From Devosia sp. 2618 (GTDB taxonomy: Bacteria; Pseudomonadota; Alphaproteobacteria; Rhizobiales; Devosiaceae), in assembly GCF_040546815.1 (NCBI RefSeq), contig NZ_JBEPOO010000001.1:372001-436000 (forward strand): a DNA stretch of 64,000 bases, read 5' to 3'. Shown here one piece after another: positions 52,737 through 63,672 of the stretch; positions within the stretch are counted from its first letter, which is position 1; every line of letters starts with the position of its first letter. The notes below the pieces were generated by a model, which was given only the letters and a program-made list of their open reading frames with translations, searched no databases and was not told the DNA's origin. Position numbers and translations under genes: made by a program.

Positions 52737-53870
52737 ATGTCCCCCACTTCCCTCCGCCCCGTAACCGCCGCTTACGCCGCCCTCGTCGAGCGTGGCGCGT
52801 TGACGGCTGATCCGGCGCAGCGCGATGCGGCGGGGTTGCTCGACGATGTGCTGGCCGGGCTCGAAGCTGACCAGCCCAAGGGTCTGTTCGGCAAGCTCTT
52901 CGCCAAACCCGAACCGGTGCGCGGTCTCTACCTTTACGGCGAGGTCGGGCGCGGCAAGACCATGCTGATGGACCTGTTCTTTGCCGCTGCGCCGTTTCCG
53001 CAAAAGCGGCGCGTGCATTTCCATGAATTCATGGACGAGATCCATGCCGGCATGGCGGCCTTCCGCAAAAGCGCCAAGGGCAAGGACGCCGATCCGGTCG
53101 AGGCGGTGGTCAAGCCGATCGTCCGCTCCGGCCTGCGCCTGCTGTGTCTCGATGAATTTCACGTCCATGACATCACCAATGCCATGCTGCTTTATCGGCT
53201 GTTCGAAAAGCTGTTTGCGCATGGTGTGACGCTGGTGGCGACCTCTAACGTTTTGCCTGACGATCTTTACAAGGACGGGCTGAACCGGCAGCTGTTTTTG
53301 CCGTTCATCGAACTGCTCAAGCAGCAGACGACGGTCGCTTCGCTGCCGGCGGCGCAGGATTATCGCCGCATGAAGTTTGCCGGCCAGCATGTCTATGCTT
53401 TTGGCACCGGTCCAGACGTTCGCGCCGAAATGGACAGGCTCTGGTTGCGCATCACTGGCGGCGAGCCGGGCGCGCCGGGCGTGGTTGAAAGCATCGGTCG
53501 CAAGATCGATGTGCCGCTGGTGGCGATGGGCGCGGCGCGCTTTAACTTCCGCGACCTCTGCGAAAAGCCCCTTGGCTCGCGCGATTTCGTCCGCATCGCC
53601 CACCATTTTGACTCGGTGATCATCGACGACGTGCCGCAAATGGACCGCACCAAGTCCGATGCCGCCAAGCGGTTTATCCTGCTGATCGACAATCTCTACG
53701 ATCGCGGCGTCAAGCTCGGCGCCAGCTTTGCAGCGCCGCTGGAGCAGCTGGGTCTTGATGACAAGACAGCGTTCGAGTTCCAGCGCACAGTCTCGCGGCT
53801 GGTCGAGATGCAGTCCGAGGAATACCTGGCCAAGGGCCTGCGGGATGCGGCGCACGAAGTTCAGGAATAG
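52737..53870 (+). CDS. zapE: Cell division protein ZapE (AFG1-like ATPase)
   Basis: A 377-residue AFG1-family AAA+ ATPase. Walker A GEVGRGKT is at residues 68-75, Walker B in LLCLDEFHV, and sensor region in VTLVATSNVLPDDLYKDGLNR. In E. coli ZapE acts at the Z-ring under stress; mitochondrial AFG1/LACE1 acts in protein quality control. The gene is regularly just upstream of mdh in Hyphomicrobiales, as here. Confidence 0.92.
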   Translation: MSPTSLRPVTAAYAALVERGALTADPAQRDAAGLLDDVLAGLEADQPKGLFGKLFAKPEPVRGLYLYGEVGRGKTMLMDLFFAAAPFPQKRRVHFHEFMDEIHAGMAAFRKSAKGKDADPVEAVVKPIVRSGLRLLCLDEFHVHDITNAMLLYRLFEKLFAHGVTLVATSNVLPDDLYKDGLNRQLFLPFIELLKQQTTVASLPAAQDYRRMKFAGQHVYAFGTGPDVRAEMDRLWLRITGGEPGAPGVVESIGRKIDVPLVAMGAARFNFRDLCEKPLGSRDFVRIAHHFDSVIIDDVPQMDRTKSDAAKRFILLIDNLYDRGVKLGASFAAPLEQLGLDDKTAFEFQRTVSRLVEMQSEEYLAKGLRDAAHEVQE

Positions 53871-53889
53871 GTCTGCCCGACGACTGTGC

Positions 53890-54014
53890 CACGCCCTCGT
53901 GGTTCGAGGCTCGTAAGAACTCGCGCCTCACCATGAGGGCTGCTTGAGAACCGCACCAGGAACAGCCCTCATGGTGAGGTGGGAGCGAAGCGACCCTCGA
54001 ACCACGAGGGCGTG
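53890..54014. repeat. Large nested cruciform between zapE and mdh
   Basis: Outer perfect 20-base arms (53890-53909 and 53995-54014, CACGCCCTCGTGGTTCGAGG) enclose inner perfect 17-base arms (53926-53942 and 53963-53979, CCTCACCATGAGGGCTG) with a 20-base loop. This kind of element occurs in many alphaproteobacterial genomes as a dispersed repeat. The rest of the 350-base gap (to 54220) holds the mdh leader and I see nothing else. Confidence 0.85.
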
Positions 54015-54214
54015 CCACGAAGTTGCAGGTGGCGGTACTCTTCCAAGCCCCCCATCGCTCCAAAAATGACAACACAACGATGTCTTCCTTGCTCATACGG
54101 CAGGGGCCCTTCACCCATCAGCAAGGCACAAACCGCCCTTTAGACGAAGGGTTCACTTGCCCCTGTTGGCCGCTAAGGTTAAGACGTGCGCCAAATCAAC
54201 GCAGTCTGGGATGA

Positions 54215-55183
<969 letters not shown>

Positions 55184-55194
55184 CGAACACGACC

Positions 55195-55272
55195 CAATCC
55201 CCGCGCAAGCGGGGATCTCCCTATCTGGGAGATCGATTTGAGATTTCCGCTGTGGCGGGAATGATGCGGTGG
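55195..55272. repeat. Intergenic double hairpin between mdh and sucC
   Basis: ATCCCCGC-GCAA-GCGGGGAT (55197-55216) overlaps GATCTCCC-TATCT-GGGAGATC (55214-55234), followed by TTTCCGCTGTGGCGGGAATGA, which echoes the start. Same family as 52630-52704. Could affect processing of the mdh-sucC message. Confidence 0.65.
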
Positions 55273-55324
55273 GGGTCCAGGCCCCGTGACCGACACGAGA
55301 TTTGCCCATCCAAAGGGACTTGAG

Positions 55325-56524
55325 ATGAACATCCACGAACATCAGGCCAAAGAGCTGTTGAAGTCGTATGGCGCACCTGTTGCCGCCGGCGTCGCCATTT
55401 TCTCGGCTGACGAAGCAGAAGCTGCTGCAAAGTCGCTGCCGGGTCCGCTTTATGTGGTCAAGAGCCAGATCCACGCCGGTGGGCGCGGCAAGGGCAAGTT
55501 CAAGGAACTCGGCCCCGATGCCAAGGGCGGCGTGCGCCTCGCCAAGACCATCGACGATGTCGTGGCCTTCTCCAGGGAAATGCTGGGCAATACGCTGGTG
55601 ACCAAGCAGACCGGCGATGCCGGCAAGCAGGTCAACCGCCTCTATATCGAAGATGGCGCCGACATTTCACGCGAGCTCTACACTTCGCTGCTGGTCGATC
55701 GTTCCACCGGTCGCGTGTCGTTCGTTGTGTCGACCGAAGGCGGCATGGACATTGAAGCCGTTGCCGAGCACACCCCCGAAAAGATCATCACCGTCGATAT
55801 CGATCCGACCACGGGCGTGACCGAAGCTGACGTTGCCAAGATCGTTTCGGCGCTGGCGCTCGATGGCGATGCCAAGGTCGATGCGGCCAAGCTGTTCCCG
55901 ATCCTCTACAAGGCCTTCACCGACACCGACATGAGCCTGTTGGAAGTGAACCCGCTGATCGTGATGACCGATGGTCACCTGCGCGTGCTCGACGCCAAGG
56001 TGAGCTTCGACAATAACGCAGCGTTCCGTCACGAAGACCTCAAGGCCCTGCGCGATCTGTCCGAAGAAGACGCCAAGGAAATCGAAGCGTCCAAGTTCGA
56101 CCTCGCCTACGTTGCCCTCGATGGCAATATCGGCTGCATGGTCAATGGCGCCGGCCTTGCCATGTCCACCATGGACATCATCAAGCTCTACGGCGCTGAG
56201 CCAGCAAACTTCCTCGACGTTGGCGGCGGTGCTTCCAAGGAGAAGGTGACGGCAGCGTTCAAGATCATCACTGCCGATCCGGCTGTGAAGGGCATTCTGG
56301 TCAACATCTTTGGCGGCATCATGCGCTGCGACGTGATCGCCGAAGGCGTCATCGCTGCGGTCAAGGAAGTGGGCCTGCAGGTTCCGCTGGTGGTCCGTCT
56401 CGAAGGCACCAACGTCAAGGAAGGCAAGGCGATCCTCAATCAGTCCGGCCTCAACGTGATCTCGGCAGACGATCTCGACGACGCCGCCCAGAAGATCGTC
56501 GCTGCTGTCAATGCAGCTGCCTAA
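55325..56524 (+). CDS. sucC: Succinyl-CoA synthetase, beta subunit
   Basis: A 399-residue ADP-forming succinyl-CoA ligase beta subunit. ATG 55325 ([16 protein letters not shown]) is the family start and has GGGACTTGAG upstream. ATP-grasp features include [16 protein letters not shown] and [11 protein letters not shown]; the C-terminal domain has [15 protein letters not shown]. With SucD it makes succinate and ATP from succinyl-CoA. Confidence 0.97.
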   Translation: MNIHEHQAKELLKSYGAPVAAGVAIFSADEAEAAAKSLPGPLYVVKSQIHAGGRGKGKFKELGPDAKGGVRLAKTIDDVVAFSREMLGNTLVTKQTGDAGKQVNRLYIEDGADISRELYTSLLVDRSTGRVSFVVSTEGGMDIEAVAEHTPEKIITVDIDPTTGVTEADVAKIVSALALDGDAKVDAAKLFPILYKAFTDTDMSLLEVNPLIVMTDGHLRVLDAKVSFDNNAAFRHEDLKALRDLSEEDAKEIEASKFDLAYVALDGNIGCMVNGAGLAMSTMDIIKLYGAEPANFLDVGGGASKEKVTAAFKIITADPAVKGILVNIFGGIMRCDVIAEGVIAAVKEVGLQVPLVVRLEGTNVKEGKAILNQSGLNVISADDLDDAAQKIVAAVNAAA

Positions 56525-56548
56525 CGCCCGCTAAGAGAGACCAAACCC

Positions 56549-57454
56549 ATGTCGATTCTCGTCAATAAAGACACCAAGGTTCTCGTACAGGGCCTCACCG
56601 GCAAGACCGGTACGTTCCACACCGAACAGGCTCTGGCCTATTACGGCACCAAGATGGTTGGTGGCGTGAACCCCAAGAAGGCCGGCGAAACCTGGTCGTC
56701 GGGTGTCGATGGCACCGAACTGCCGGTTTATGCATCGGTTGCTGAAGGCAAGGAGCGCACCGGCGCCAATGCGTCGGTGATCTATGTGCCACCTCCAGGT
56801 GCAGCCGCCGCCATCGAAGAAGCCATCGACGCGGAAATCCCGCTGATCGTCTGCATCACCGAAGGCGTGCCCGTGCTCGACATGGTTCGCGTCAAGGCAA
56901 AGCTGGCCGGCTCCAAGTCGCGCCTGATCGGGCCGAACTGCCCGGGCGTTCTGACTCCGGAAGAATGCAAGATCGGCATCATGCCCGGTTCGATCTTCTC
57001 GAAGGGTTCGGTCGGTATTGTTTCGCGTTCCGGCACGCTTACCTATGAAGCAGTGTTCCAGACCACCAATGAGGGCCTCGGCCAGACCACGGCTGTCGGC
57101 ATCGGCGGCGATCCGGTCAAGGGCACCGAGTTCATCGACATGCTCGAAATGTTCCTGGCTGATGAAGCGACCAAGTCGATCATCATGATCGGCGAAATCG
57201 GTGGTTCGGCCGAAGAAGAAGCCGCTCAGTTCCTGATCGACGAAGCCAAGCGCGGCCGCAAGAAGCCAATGGCTGGTTTCATCGCCGGTCTGACCGCACC
57301 TGCCGGTCGCACCATGGGCCATGCTGGCGCCGTAATTTCGGGCGGTAAGGGCGGCGCGGAAGACAAGATTGCTGCGATGGAAGCTGCGGGTATCCGCGTG
57401 TCGAAGTCGCCAGCCCGTATCGGTCGCACCCTGGCCGAAGTGCTCAAGGGCTGA
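56549..57454 (+). CDS. sucD: Succinyl-CoA synthetase, alpha subunit
   Basis: A 301-residue alpha subunit. CoA-binding domain: [24 protein letters not shown] N-terminus and [15 protein letters not shown]; the phosphohistidine is in [16 protein letters not shown], and [20 protein letters not shown] is typical. It follows sucC by 24 bases with a good ribosome binding site (AGAGAGACC). Confidence 0.97.
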   Translation: MSILVNKDTKVLVQGLTGKTGTFHTEQALAYYGTKMVGGVNPKKAGETWSSGVDGTELPVYASVAEGKERTGANASVIYVPPPGAAAAIEEAIDAEIPLIVCITEGVPVLDMVRVKAKLAGSKSRLIGPNCPGVLTPEECKIGIMPGSIFSKGSVGIVSRSGTLTYEAVFQTTNEGLGQTTAVGIGGDPVKGTEFIDMLEMFLADEATKSIIMIGEIGGSAEEEAAQFLIDEAKRGRKKPMAGFIAGLTAPAGRTMGHAGAVISGGKGGAEDKIAAMEAAGIRVSKSPARIGRTLAEVLKG

Positions 57455-57470
57455 GCGCCGTCCCACAGGG

Positions 57471-57495
57471 CAAATCGCTCCGGTGGAGCGATTTG
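57471..57495 (+). terminator. Strong hairpin after sucD
   Basis: Eleven-base perfect stem CAAATCGCTCC/GGAGCGATTTG with GGT loop, 17 bases after the sucD stop and without a T-run. It may stabilise the sucCD message or reduce read-through into sucA. Confidence 0.55.
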
Positions 57496-57549
57496 AGGCG
57501 AGCAGGCCATGAGAGCTACGCTCGAATGGCGCGATGTTTCAGTCGACTT

Positions 57550-57587
57550 CCTCCCCCCTATCAGGGGGAGGCGAGGTGGGGGTATCC
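57550..57587. repeat. REP-like element, CCTCCCCC family (copy 2), in the sucD-sucA gap
   Basis: CCTCCCCC-CTATCA-GGGGGAGG followed by CGAGGTGGGGGTATCC, nearly identical to 45553-45590. The rest of the 367-base gap before sucA (57588-57821) has a small stem ACCGGCTTCAGGCCGGT near 57760 and presumably the sucA promoter; I cannot assign a riboswitch. Confidence 0.75.
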
Positions 57588-57821
57588 CCTCACAAAAGCG
57601 GCCTCACGGTCGCGCTTCGGACACACAACGGTGTTACGCCGAACGTGCTCGTAGCAACCACAGGTCTACGCAGCCGCGCTCCTGCTCAGGGAGCGCTACA
57701 CTTAACAGGATACTAAGGATAAGCGGTCAGTATCCGATCTTAAACTAGGGACCGCGTGAGACCGGCTTCAGGCCGGTTCGTTGAGAAGGATGGCGGGGCG
57801 TGGGCCTCGCGACAAAAAGCG

Positions 57822-60800
57822 ATGACACGACAGGAAAAGAACGACACGTTCTTGCTGACTTCGTTCCTCTATGGTGGGAACGCCGACTACATCGAGCAGC
57901 TTTATTCCCGCTACCAAAACGATCCGGCCAGCGTGGACGAGACGTGGAAAAGTTTCTTTTCCAAGCTCGGCGATGGCGAAGGGGTTGCCCAGCAAAACGC
58001 GGACGGCCCGAGCTGGGGCCGCACCGACTGGCCGCAGACCGCGACCAGCGAGCTGGTCAGTGCCCTTGACGGCAATTGGGGCGCCGTCGCGGTAAAGACC
58101 GAGAAGGCCATCGCCAAAAAGGCTGAGGCGCTCGGCGTTGCCAAGTCCAGCGTTGCTGACGTGCTGCAGGCCACGCGTGACAGTATCCGCGCCATCATGA
58201 TGATCCGTGCCTATCGTATGCGCGGGCATCTGCATGCCGATCTTGATCCGCTCAAGATGAAGGCTGACGAGCCAGCCCCAGAGCTGGACCCCGCTAGCTA
58301 CGGTTTCACCGAGGCCGACTACAGCCGCAAGATCTTCATCGACAACTATCTGGGTCTTGAATACGCGACCCTTCCCGAGATGCTGGCGATCCTGCAGCGT
58401 ACCTATTGTGGTACGGTGGGCATCGAGTTCATGCACATCTCCGATCCTGAAGCCAAGCAGTGGATTCAGGAACGTATCGAAGGGCCGGACAAGGAAATCA
58501 CCTTCACTGCCGAAGGCAAGAAGGCCATCCTTTCCAAGCTGATCGAGGCTGAAGGCTTCGAGAAGTTCATCGACGTCAAGTATACCGGCACCAAGCGTTT
58601 CGGCCTTGATGGCGGCGAATCCACCATTCCGGCGCTTGAGCAGATCATCAAGCGCGGCGGTGCTCTTGGCATCAAGGACATCGTGCTGGGCATGGCTCAC
58701 CGCGGTCGTCTCAACGTTCTGACGCAGGTGATGCAGAAGCCGCACCGCGCCCTGTTCCACGAGTTCAAGGGTGGCGCGTTCTATCCTGACGACGTCGAAG
58801 GTTCGGGCGACGTGAAGTACCATCTGGGTGCTTCCTCGGACCGCGACTTTGACGGCAACAAGGTTCACCTGTCGCTGACGGCAAATCCATCGCACCTCGA
58901 GATCGTTGATCCCGTCGTGCTCGGCAAGTCGCGCGCCAAGCAGGACCAGCACATTTCGCCAGACGGCAAGCTCGTCAATATCGAGCTTGAGGGCAAGCCG
59001 GACCGTTCGATGGTTCTGCCGTTGCTGATCCATGGCGATGCGGCTTTTGCCGGGCAGGGTGTTATTGCCGAATGCCTGGGTCTGTCGGGTCTCAAGGGTC
59101 ACCGCACGGGTGGTTCGATCCACTTCGTGATCAACAACCAGATCGGCTTCACCACCAGCCCGATGTATTCGCGCTCTTCGCCTTATCCGACCGATGTGGC
59201 CAAGATGATCGAAGCACCGGTGTTCCATGTGAATGGTGACGATCCGGAAGCTGTGGTGTTTGCGGCCAAGGTGGCTGTCGAATACCGCCAGAAGTTCGGC
59301 AAGCCTGTCGTTATCGACATGTTCTGCTATCGCCGCTTCGGTCACAACGAAGGCGACGAACCAAGCTTCACCCAGCCGCTGATGTATTCCAAGATCCGCG
59401 CGCACAAGTCGACGCTCGAACTCTATTCGGACAAGCTGGTTGCCGAAGGCCTGCTGTCGGCTGCTGAAGTCGACAAGATGAAGGCCGATTGGCGCGCCAA
59501 GCTCGAAGCCGAGTTTGAGGCCGGTCAGGACTATCGCCCGAACAAGGCCGACTGGCTCGATGGTGCGTGGAAGGATTTCCGCCCCGCCGACCAAGAAGGT
59601 CCACGTCGTGGCGAAACCGGCGTCGGCATCGACCGTCTCGTCAAGATCGGTACCGACCTGACGCGCATCCCCGAAGGCTTTAACGTCCACAAGACGGTCA
59701 AGCGCTTCATGGACAACCGTCTGGCCGCCATTGAATCGGGCGAAGGCATCGACTGGGCAACTGCCGAGGCTCTGGCCTTTGGTACGCTGGTGACCGACGG
59801 TCATCCGGTGCGCCTATCGGGTCAGGACGTCGAACGCGGCACGTTCAGCCAGCGCCATTCGGTGCTCAATGATCAGCTCGTCGACAACAAGAGCTATACC
59901 CCGCTAAACAATCTCGACCCCGAGCAGAGCCGCTACGAAGTCATCAACTCGATGCTGTCTGAAGAGGCCGTTCTCGGCTTTGAGTACGGCTATTCGCTCG
60001 CCGAGCCAAAGGCTCTGACGATCTGGGAAGCCCAGTTCGGTGACTTCGTGAACGGCGCGCAGGTGGTGATCGACCAGTTCATCTCTTCGGGCGAACGCAA
60101 GTGGTTCCGCATGTCGGGCCTCGTGATGCTGCTGCCCCATGGCTATGAAGGCCAGGGTCCGGAGCACTCGTCGGCCCGCCCAGAGCGGTTCCTCCAGCTT
60201 TGCGCTGAAGACAATATGCAGGTTGCCAACTGCACGACGCCGGCGAACTATTTCCATTCGCTGCGCCGCCAGGTGACCCGTGACTTCCGCAAGCCACTGA
60301 TCCTGATGACCCCCAAGAGCCTGCTGCGCCACAAGCGCGCCGTCTCGGGTCTGGTCGAAATGGGTCCTGATAGCTGCTTCCACCGTCTCCTGTGGGACGA
60401 TGCCGAAGCCCCCGGCGCGCCCAAGACCACGATCAAGCTCGTGCCCGACGAAAAGATCCGTCGCGTCGTGCTGTGCACCGGCAAGGTCTATTACGACCTG
60501 CTGGAAGATCGCGAAAAGAAGGGCATCGACGATGTCTATCTGCTGCGCATCGAGCAGCTCTATCCGTTCCCGGCAAAGGCCTTGCTGGACGAGTTGAGCC
60601 GTTTCCAGAATGCCGAGATCATCTGGTGCCAGGAAGAGCCCAAGAATATGGGTGCCTGGGCGTTCATTCAGCCCTATGTTGAATGGGTGTTCGACCAGAT
60701 GGGCCGTACCGGCCAGCGCGTGCGCTATACCGGTCGTCCGGCGTCTGCCTCAACAGCCACGGGTCTGATGCGGACCCATCTCGCCCAACTGCAAGCCTTC

Positions 60801-60824
60801 CTCGATGAAGCGCTCGGAAGCTAA
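57822..60824 (+). CDS. sucA: 2-oxoglutarate dehydrogenase E1 component
   Basis: A 1000-residue thiamine-diphosphate-dependent E1. ATG 57822 (MTRQEKNDTFLLTSFLYGGN) is preferred; a longer frame adds 22 residues without similarity. N-terminal segment DYIEQLYSRYQNDPASVDETW is typical of OdhA. The ThDP region contains GMAHRGRLNVL and later GDAAFAGQGVIAE; the C-terminal half has GYEGQGPEHSSARPERFLQL. It decarboxylates 2-oxoglutarate and passes succinyl to the lipoyl group of SucB. sucB follows after about 30 bases. Confidence 0.97.
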   Translation: MTRQEKNDTFLLTSFLYGGNADYIEQLYSRYQNDPASVDETWKSFFSKLGDGEGVAQQNADGPSWGRTDWPQTATSELVSALDGNWGAVAVKTEKAIAKKAEALGVAKSSVADVLQATRDSIRAIMMIRAYRMRGHLHADLDPLKMKADEPAPELDPASYGFTEADYSRKIFIDNYLGLEYATLPEMLAILQRTYCGTVGIEFMHISDPEAKQWIQERIEGPDKEITFTAEGKKAILSKLIEAEGFEKFIDVKYTGTKRFGLDGGESTIPALEQIIKRGGALGIKDIVLGMAHRGRLNVLTQVMQKPHRALFHEFKGGAFYPDDVEGSGDVKYHLGASSDRDFDGNKVHLSLTANPSHLEIVDPVVLGKSRAKQDQHISPDGKLVNIELEGKPDRSMVLPLLIHGDAAFAGQGVIAECLGLSGLKGHRTGGSIHFVINNQIGFTTSPMYSRSSPYPTDVAKMIEAPVFHVNGDDPEAVVFAAKVAVEYRQKFGKPVVIDMFCYRRFGHNEGDEPSFTQPLMYSKIRAHKSTLELYSDKLVAEGLLSAAEVDKMKADWRAKLEAEFEAGQDYRPNKADWLDGAWKDFRPADQEGPRRGETGVGIDRLVKIGTDLTRIPEGFNVHKTVKRFMDNRLAAIESGEGIDWATAEALAFGTLVTDGHPVRLSGQDVERGTFSQRHSVLNDQLVDNKSYTPLNNLDPEQSRYEVINSMLSEEAVLGFEYGYSLAEPKALTIWEAQFGDFVNGAQVVIDQFISSGERKWFRMSGLVMLLPHGYEGQGPEHSSARPERFLQLCAEDNMQVANCTTPANYFHSLRRQVTRDFRKPLILMTPKSLLRHKRAVSGLVEMGPDSCFHRLLWDDAEAPGAPKTTIKLVPDEKIRRVVLCTGKVYYDLLEDREKKGIDDVYLLRIEQLYPFPAKALLDELSRFQNAEIIWCQEEPKNMGAWAFIQPYVEWVFDQMGRTGQRVRYTGRPASASTATGLMRTHLAQLQAFLDEALGS

Positions 60825-60853
60825 GCGCTTCACCAGAATAAGGGATAAAAAGA

Positions 60854-62140
60854 ATGTCGACTGAAATCCGCGTCCCCACTCTTGGCGAAAGCGTCACCGA
60901 GGCGACTATCGGCCAGTGGTTCAAGAAGGTTGGGGACACCGTTTCCGCCGATGAGCCGCTTGTCGAACTGGAAACCGACAAGGTCACCATCGAAGTGCCA
61001 GCGCCGGCTTCCGGCGTGCTGGAAGCCATTGCTGCCGAAGCTGGCGCCACCGTTGACGTTGGCGCCCTGCTTGGCGCCATTGGCGGGGCAGGGGCTGTCG
61101 TTACGCCAAAGCCAGCCGAAGCCAAGGCCGATGTGCCAGCCGCCAATGCTGCCGGTCCTGAGCCTGTAAAGGCCGAGGCTCCAGCTGCACCAACGACCAT
61201 GTCGCCAGCGCCATCCGCGCAGAAGCTGATCAACGAAAATGGCCTCGATAGCGCCACTATCGATGGTTCGGGCAAGCGTGGTCAGGTGCTGAAGGAAGAC
61301 GTGATCGCAGCCATTAACAAGCCAGCCGCCGCTGCGCCTGCGCCAGCTGTTGCCGCTCCGGCGGCTCCAGCTCCAGCCAAGGCGGCTGAAGCACCAAAGG
61401 CTCCGGCTGCGCCACGCGCTCCGGTCTCGGCTGACGACGCATCGCGCGAAGAGCGGGTCAAGATGACCCGTCTGCGCCAGACCATCGCCCGTCGCCTCAA
61501 GGAAGCACAGAACACCGCTGCCATGCTGACCACTTTTAACGAAGTGGACATGAAGCCAGTGATGGACCTGCGCAATTCCTACAAGGAGCTGTTCGAGAAG
61601 AAGCATGGCGTCAAGCTCGGCTTCATGGGCTTTTTCACTAAGGCTGTCGTGCACGCCCTCAAGGAAATCCCGGCCGTTAACGCCGAGATCGATGGCGATG
61701 ACCTGATCTACAAGCAGTACGCCCACGTTGGCGTGGCTGTGGGCACCGACAAGGGCCTCGTGGTTCCAGTGGTTCGCAATGCCGACCAGATGTCGATTGC
61801 CGAAATCGAAAAGGAAATCGGCAATCTCGGCAAGAAGGCCCGCGACGGTCAGCTGTCGATGGCCGACATGCAGGGCGGCACCTTCACCATCTCCAATGGT
61901 GGCGTCTATGGTTCGCTGATGTCGACGCCAATCCTGAATGCCCCACAGTCGGGCATTCTGGGCATGCACAAGATCCAGGAACGTCCAGTCGCCATCGGCG
62001 GCCAGGTCGTGATCCGTCCGATGATGTACCTGGCGCTGAGCTATGATCACCGCATCGTCGACGGCAAGGAAGCCGTGACGTTCCTCGTGCGCGTCAAGGA
62101 AAGCCTTGAAGCCCCAGAACGTCTGGTTCTCGACCTCTAA
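60854..62140 (+). CDS. sucB: 2-oxoglutarate dehydrogenase E2 (dihydrolipoyl succinyltransferase)
   Basis: A 428-residue E2. Lipoyl domain at residues 1-80 with the lipoylated Lys43 in [10 protein letters not shown]; an Ala/Pro-rich linker (about 90-115); E3-binding domain around 118-155 ([20 protein letters not shown]); a second Ala/Pro linker; catalytic domain from about 195 with the active-site His in [12 protein letters not shown]. It forms the core of the 2-oxoglutarate dehydrogenase complex. Followed by a clear terminator, so lpd is a separate transcript. Confidence 0.97.
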   Translation: MSTEIRVPTLGESVTEATIGQWFKKVGDTVSADEPLVELETDKVTIEVPAPASGVLEAIAAEAGATVDVGALLGAIGGAGAVVTPKPAEAKADVPAANAAGPEPVKAEAPAAPTTMSPAPSAQKLINENGLDSATIDGSGKRGQVLKEDVIAAINKPAAAAPAPAVAAPAAPAPAKAAEAPKAPAAPRAPVSADDASREERVKMTRLRQTIARRLKEAQNTAAMLTTFNEVDMKPVMDLRNSYKELFEKKHGVKLGFMGFFTKAVVHALKEIPAVNAEIDGDDLIYKQYAHVGVAVGTDKGLVVPVVRNADQMSIAEIEKEIGNLGKKARDGQLSMADMQGGTFTISNGGVYGSLMSTPILNAPQSGILGMHKIQERPVAIGGQVVIRPMMYLALSYDHRIVDGKEAVTFLVRVKESLEAPERLVLDL

Positions 62141-62162
62141 GGTTCGACACTCTCAGTTTGAA

Positions 62163-62192
62163 AAAAAGGGCGCAGGAAACTGCGCCCTTTTT
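62163..62192 (+). terminator. Rho-independent terminator after sucB
   Basis: Stem GGGCGCAG/CTGCGCCC extended by A-T pairs, GAAA tetraloop and a T-run (TTTTT), 22 bases after the sucB stop. It can also serve the convergent gene at 62206 thanks to the upstream A-run. Confidence 0.93.
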
Positions 62193-62205
62193 GTTTGCGC
62201 CGGTA

Positions 62206-62745
62206 TCAGGCCTTGATGTCGCCAGTGATCTCTATGGCAGGCACTTTGAATCCCATGGCGAGCCAGGCGACGAGCAGTCTGGCGTAAAAGCCCGCCGTGG
62301 CCATGGCGCCGGCCGGAACATCGTTGGTCAGCTGAACGTCGGGCGGCACGTTGCCAGTCTGCGTGCGCAGGTCGAGCGGGGCTAGGGGCCGTCCGGCCCA
62401 AAGCCCGGCATAAAGGCTCAGCCAGTGGCCGCTGCTGAATTCGGTGAATACGGGTGTGTTGCAGCACTTGGTCAGCACGCGCCTCGTCGGCGAGGTGGGC
62501 GTCAGGTGAAACTGGGCAAGGTTGTCGGTACCGTCGGGAAAGCGGACGCGATCCTTGCGGTAGAGGACGTAATGGGTCCCCCCGTTCGGCTCCCGCAGCG
62601 GAAAGGCTGGCGGCACGCTGGCCAGCCGCGCCCCGGCCTCGCGGCAGCTGGTGCAATGGCACTCGGCATTGATGATGGGCTCGCCGATCACGTCAAGTTG
62701 GAACTGGCCGCAGGCACATTTGAGGCGTGTGGTGGCGAGCGACAT
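62206..62745 (-). CDS. CENP-V/GFA-like zinc-binding protein
   Basis: A 179-residue protein. The N-terminus has the Cys pattern of the GFA (glutathione-dependent formaldehyde-activating) fold: KCACGQFQLDV, then AECHCTSCREAG, and a later CC in LTKCCNTPVF, enough for one or two zinc sites. The C-terminal part from residue about 110 differs from classical GFA enzymes and ends in a hydrophobic segment (AGFYARLLVAWLAMGF). Substrate unknown. It is an insertion between sucB and lpd on the opposite strand. Confidence 0.75.
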   Translation of the reverse strand: MSLATTRLKCACGQFQLDVIGEPIINAECHCTSCREAGARLASVPPAFPLREPNGGTHYVLYRKDRVRFPDGTDNLAQFHLTPTSPTRRVLTKCCNTPVFTEFSSGHWLSLYAGLWAGRPLAPLDLRTQTGNVPPDVQLTNDVPAGAMATAGFYARLLVAWLAMGFKVPAIEITGDIKA

Positions 62746-62964
62746 GGCGCATCCTTTCGGCGATCTCTGACACGGTTTTGATCGTTACCGACGGATCGCG
62801 CAATGGCGAAGCTGCAACCGATCTAGCTGACCGCTTCTGTCATTAATGTGACCGCCCATTGGGCGTTGCATCCTAGAAATGGCCGCATTGCTGTGTCAGG
62901 CAACGGACATCTGCTTAACCACCACCAAAGGTTAGCATAATCGTGATGTGGGACACGCTCGATG

Positions 62965-62980
62965 CTAACAGTGTGTTAAC
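62965..62980 (+). promoter_or_regulatory. CtrA-like box upstream of the 63043 gene
   Basis: CTAA-CAGTGTG-TTAAC matches the CtrA full site TTAA-N7-TTAAC with one mismatch, about 60 bases upstream of the next start. A TTAACC...GGTTAG dyad (62914-62934) lies just before it. The 297-base gap between 62746 and 63042 holds only these elements as far as I can see. Confidence 0.35.
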
Positions 62981-63042
62981 GCATCTGGCGCAGATGCGGT
63001 GGGGCAGATGGTCTGTTTTTTTGTCTCGGAGTTGAATGCCTC

Positions 63043-63489
63043 TTGCGCCCATTGGTTATCGCCGTCGTCTGGCTCGCAGCTTTTATTCCTACAACCAACG
63101 CACAAGAAACGGCAGACACGCGGCTGATCGGCGAACTCATGGCCTTTCACGGCACCAAGGCCATCGTCTCGGCCATGACCACCCATTGCTACGAGAACAC
63201 CGGGCTGGATAACGAGTACAAGGTCGCCAACGACAACTGGTACCTGCGCAATATCGGCTTCCTCGATCTGGCCGATCGCGTCGTCCTCCGGCTTGGGGGC
63301 GCCAGCGAAGGCCAGCAAAAAGCGGCTGAAACCTATGGCGGCACGCAGATCATGAGCGCCTTCAATCAGGCTGACGACAAGACCGTGTTCTGCCGCGCCT
63401 TCCTCGAACAGGTCGAAAGCGGCGCGCTCGACATCAACAAGTCGCTGCCCACCACCCTGTCCCGCGCCCAGGAAATCGCCTCACAGTAA
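63043..63489 (+). CDS. Small secreted protein of unknown function
   Basis: A 148-residue protein starting at TTG 63043, with CGGAG about 12 bases upstream; no ATG or GTG is in frame nearby. Signal peptide MRPLVIAVVWLAAFIPTTNA, cleavage after residue 20. The mature domain is helical, with MTTHCYENTGLDNEYKVANDNW and a second Cys in KTVFCRAFLEQVESG, probably a disulfide. I do not recognise a family. The CtrA-like box upstream hints at cell-cycle control. Confidence 0.65.
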   Translation: MRPLVIAVVWLAAFIPTTNAQETADTRLIGELMAFHGTKAIVSAMTTHCYENTGLDNEYKVANDNWYLRNIGFLDLADRVVLRLGGASEGQQKAAETYGGTQIMSAFNQADDKTVFCRAFLEQVESGALDINKSLPTTLSRAQEIASQ

Positions 63490-63672
63490 TCCCCACCCTC
63501 ACGCGGCGCTGATAATATCGGCGTGCTGCGTTGCCCGGCGGGGAATGCTGGTGTAACGGATGGACCGCAATACTGCTGCGGTGCCCTGATGAACTTCGGA
63601 TGGCTAGAGTTTGCCGGACTGATGCTGAAAACGCGTATCAACGCGTCGCGTCCGGACGCAGTCGTGACGTGA

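Noticed and set aside
57588..57821. Possible riboswitch in the sucA leader
   Set aside because: Only a small stem is visible; no known sucA-associated RNA motif could be matched by eye.
57768..59804. 678-codon open frame antisense to sucA
   Set aside because: GC-rich codon bias in sucA keeps the opposite strand open; the translation has no domain and sucA is clearly the gene.
63589..63672. 27-codon frame MNFGWLEFAGLML upstream of the LysE-like remnant
   Set aside because: Too short, no ribosome binding site and no similarity; may be part of the same decayed region.
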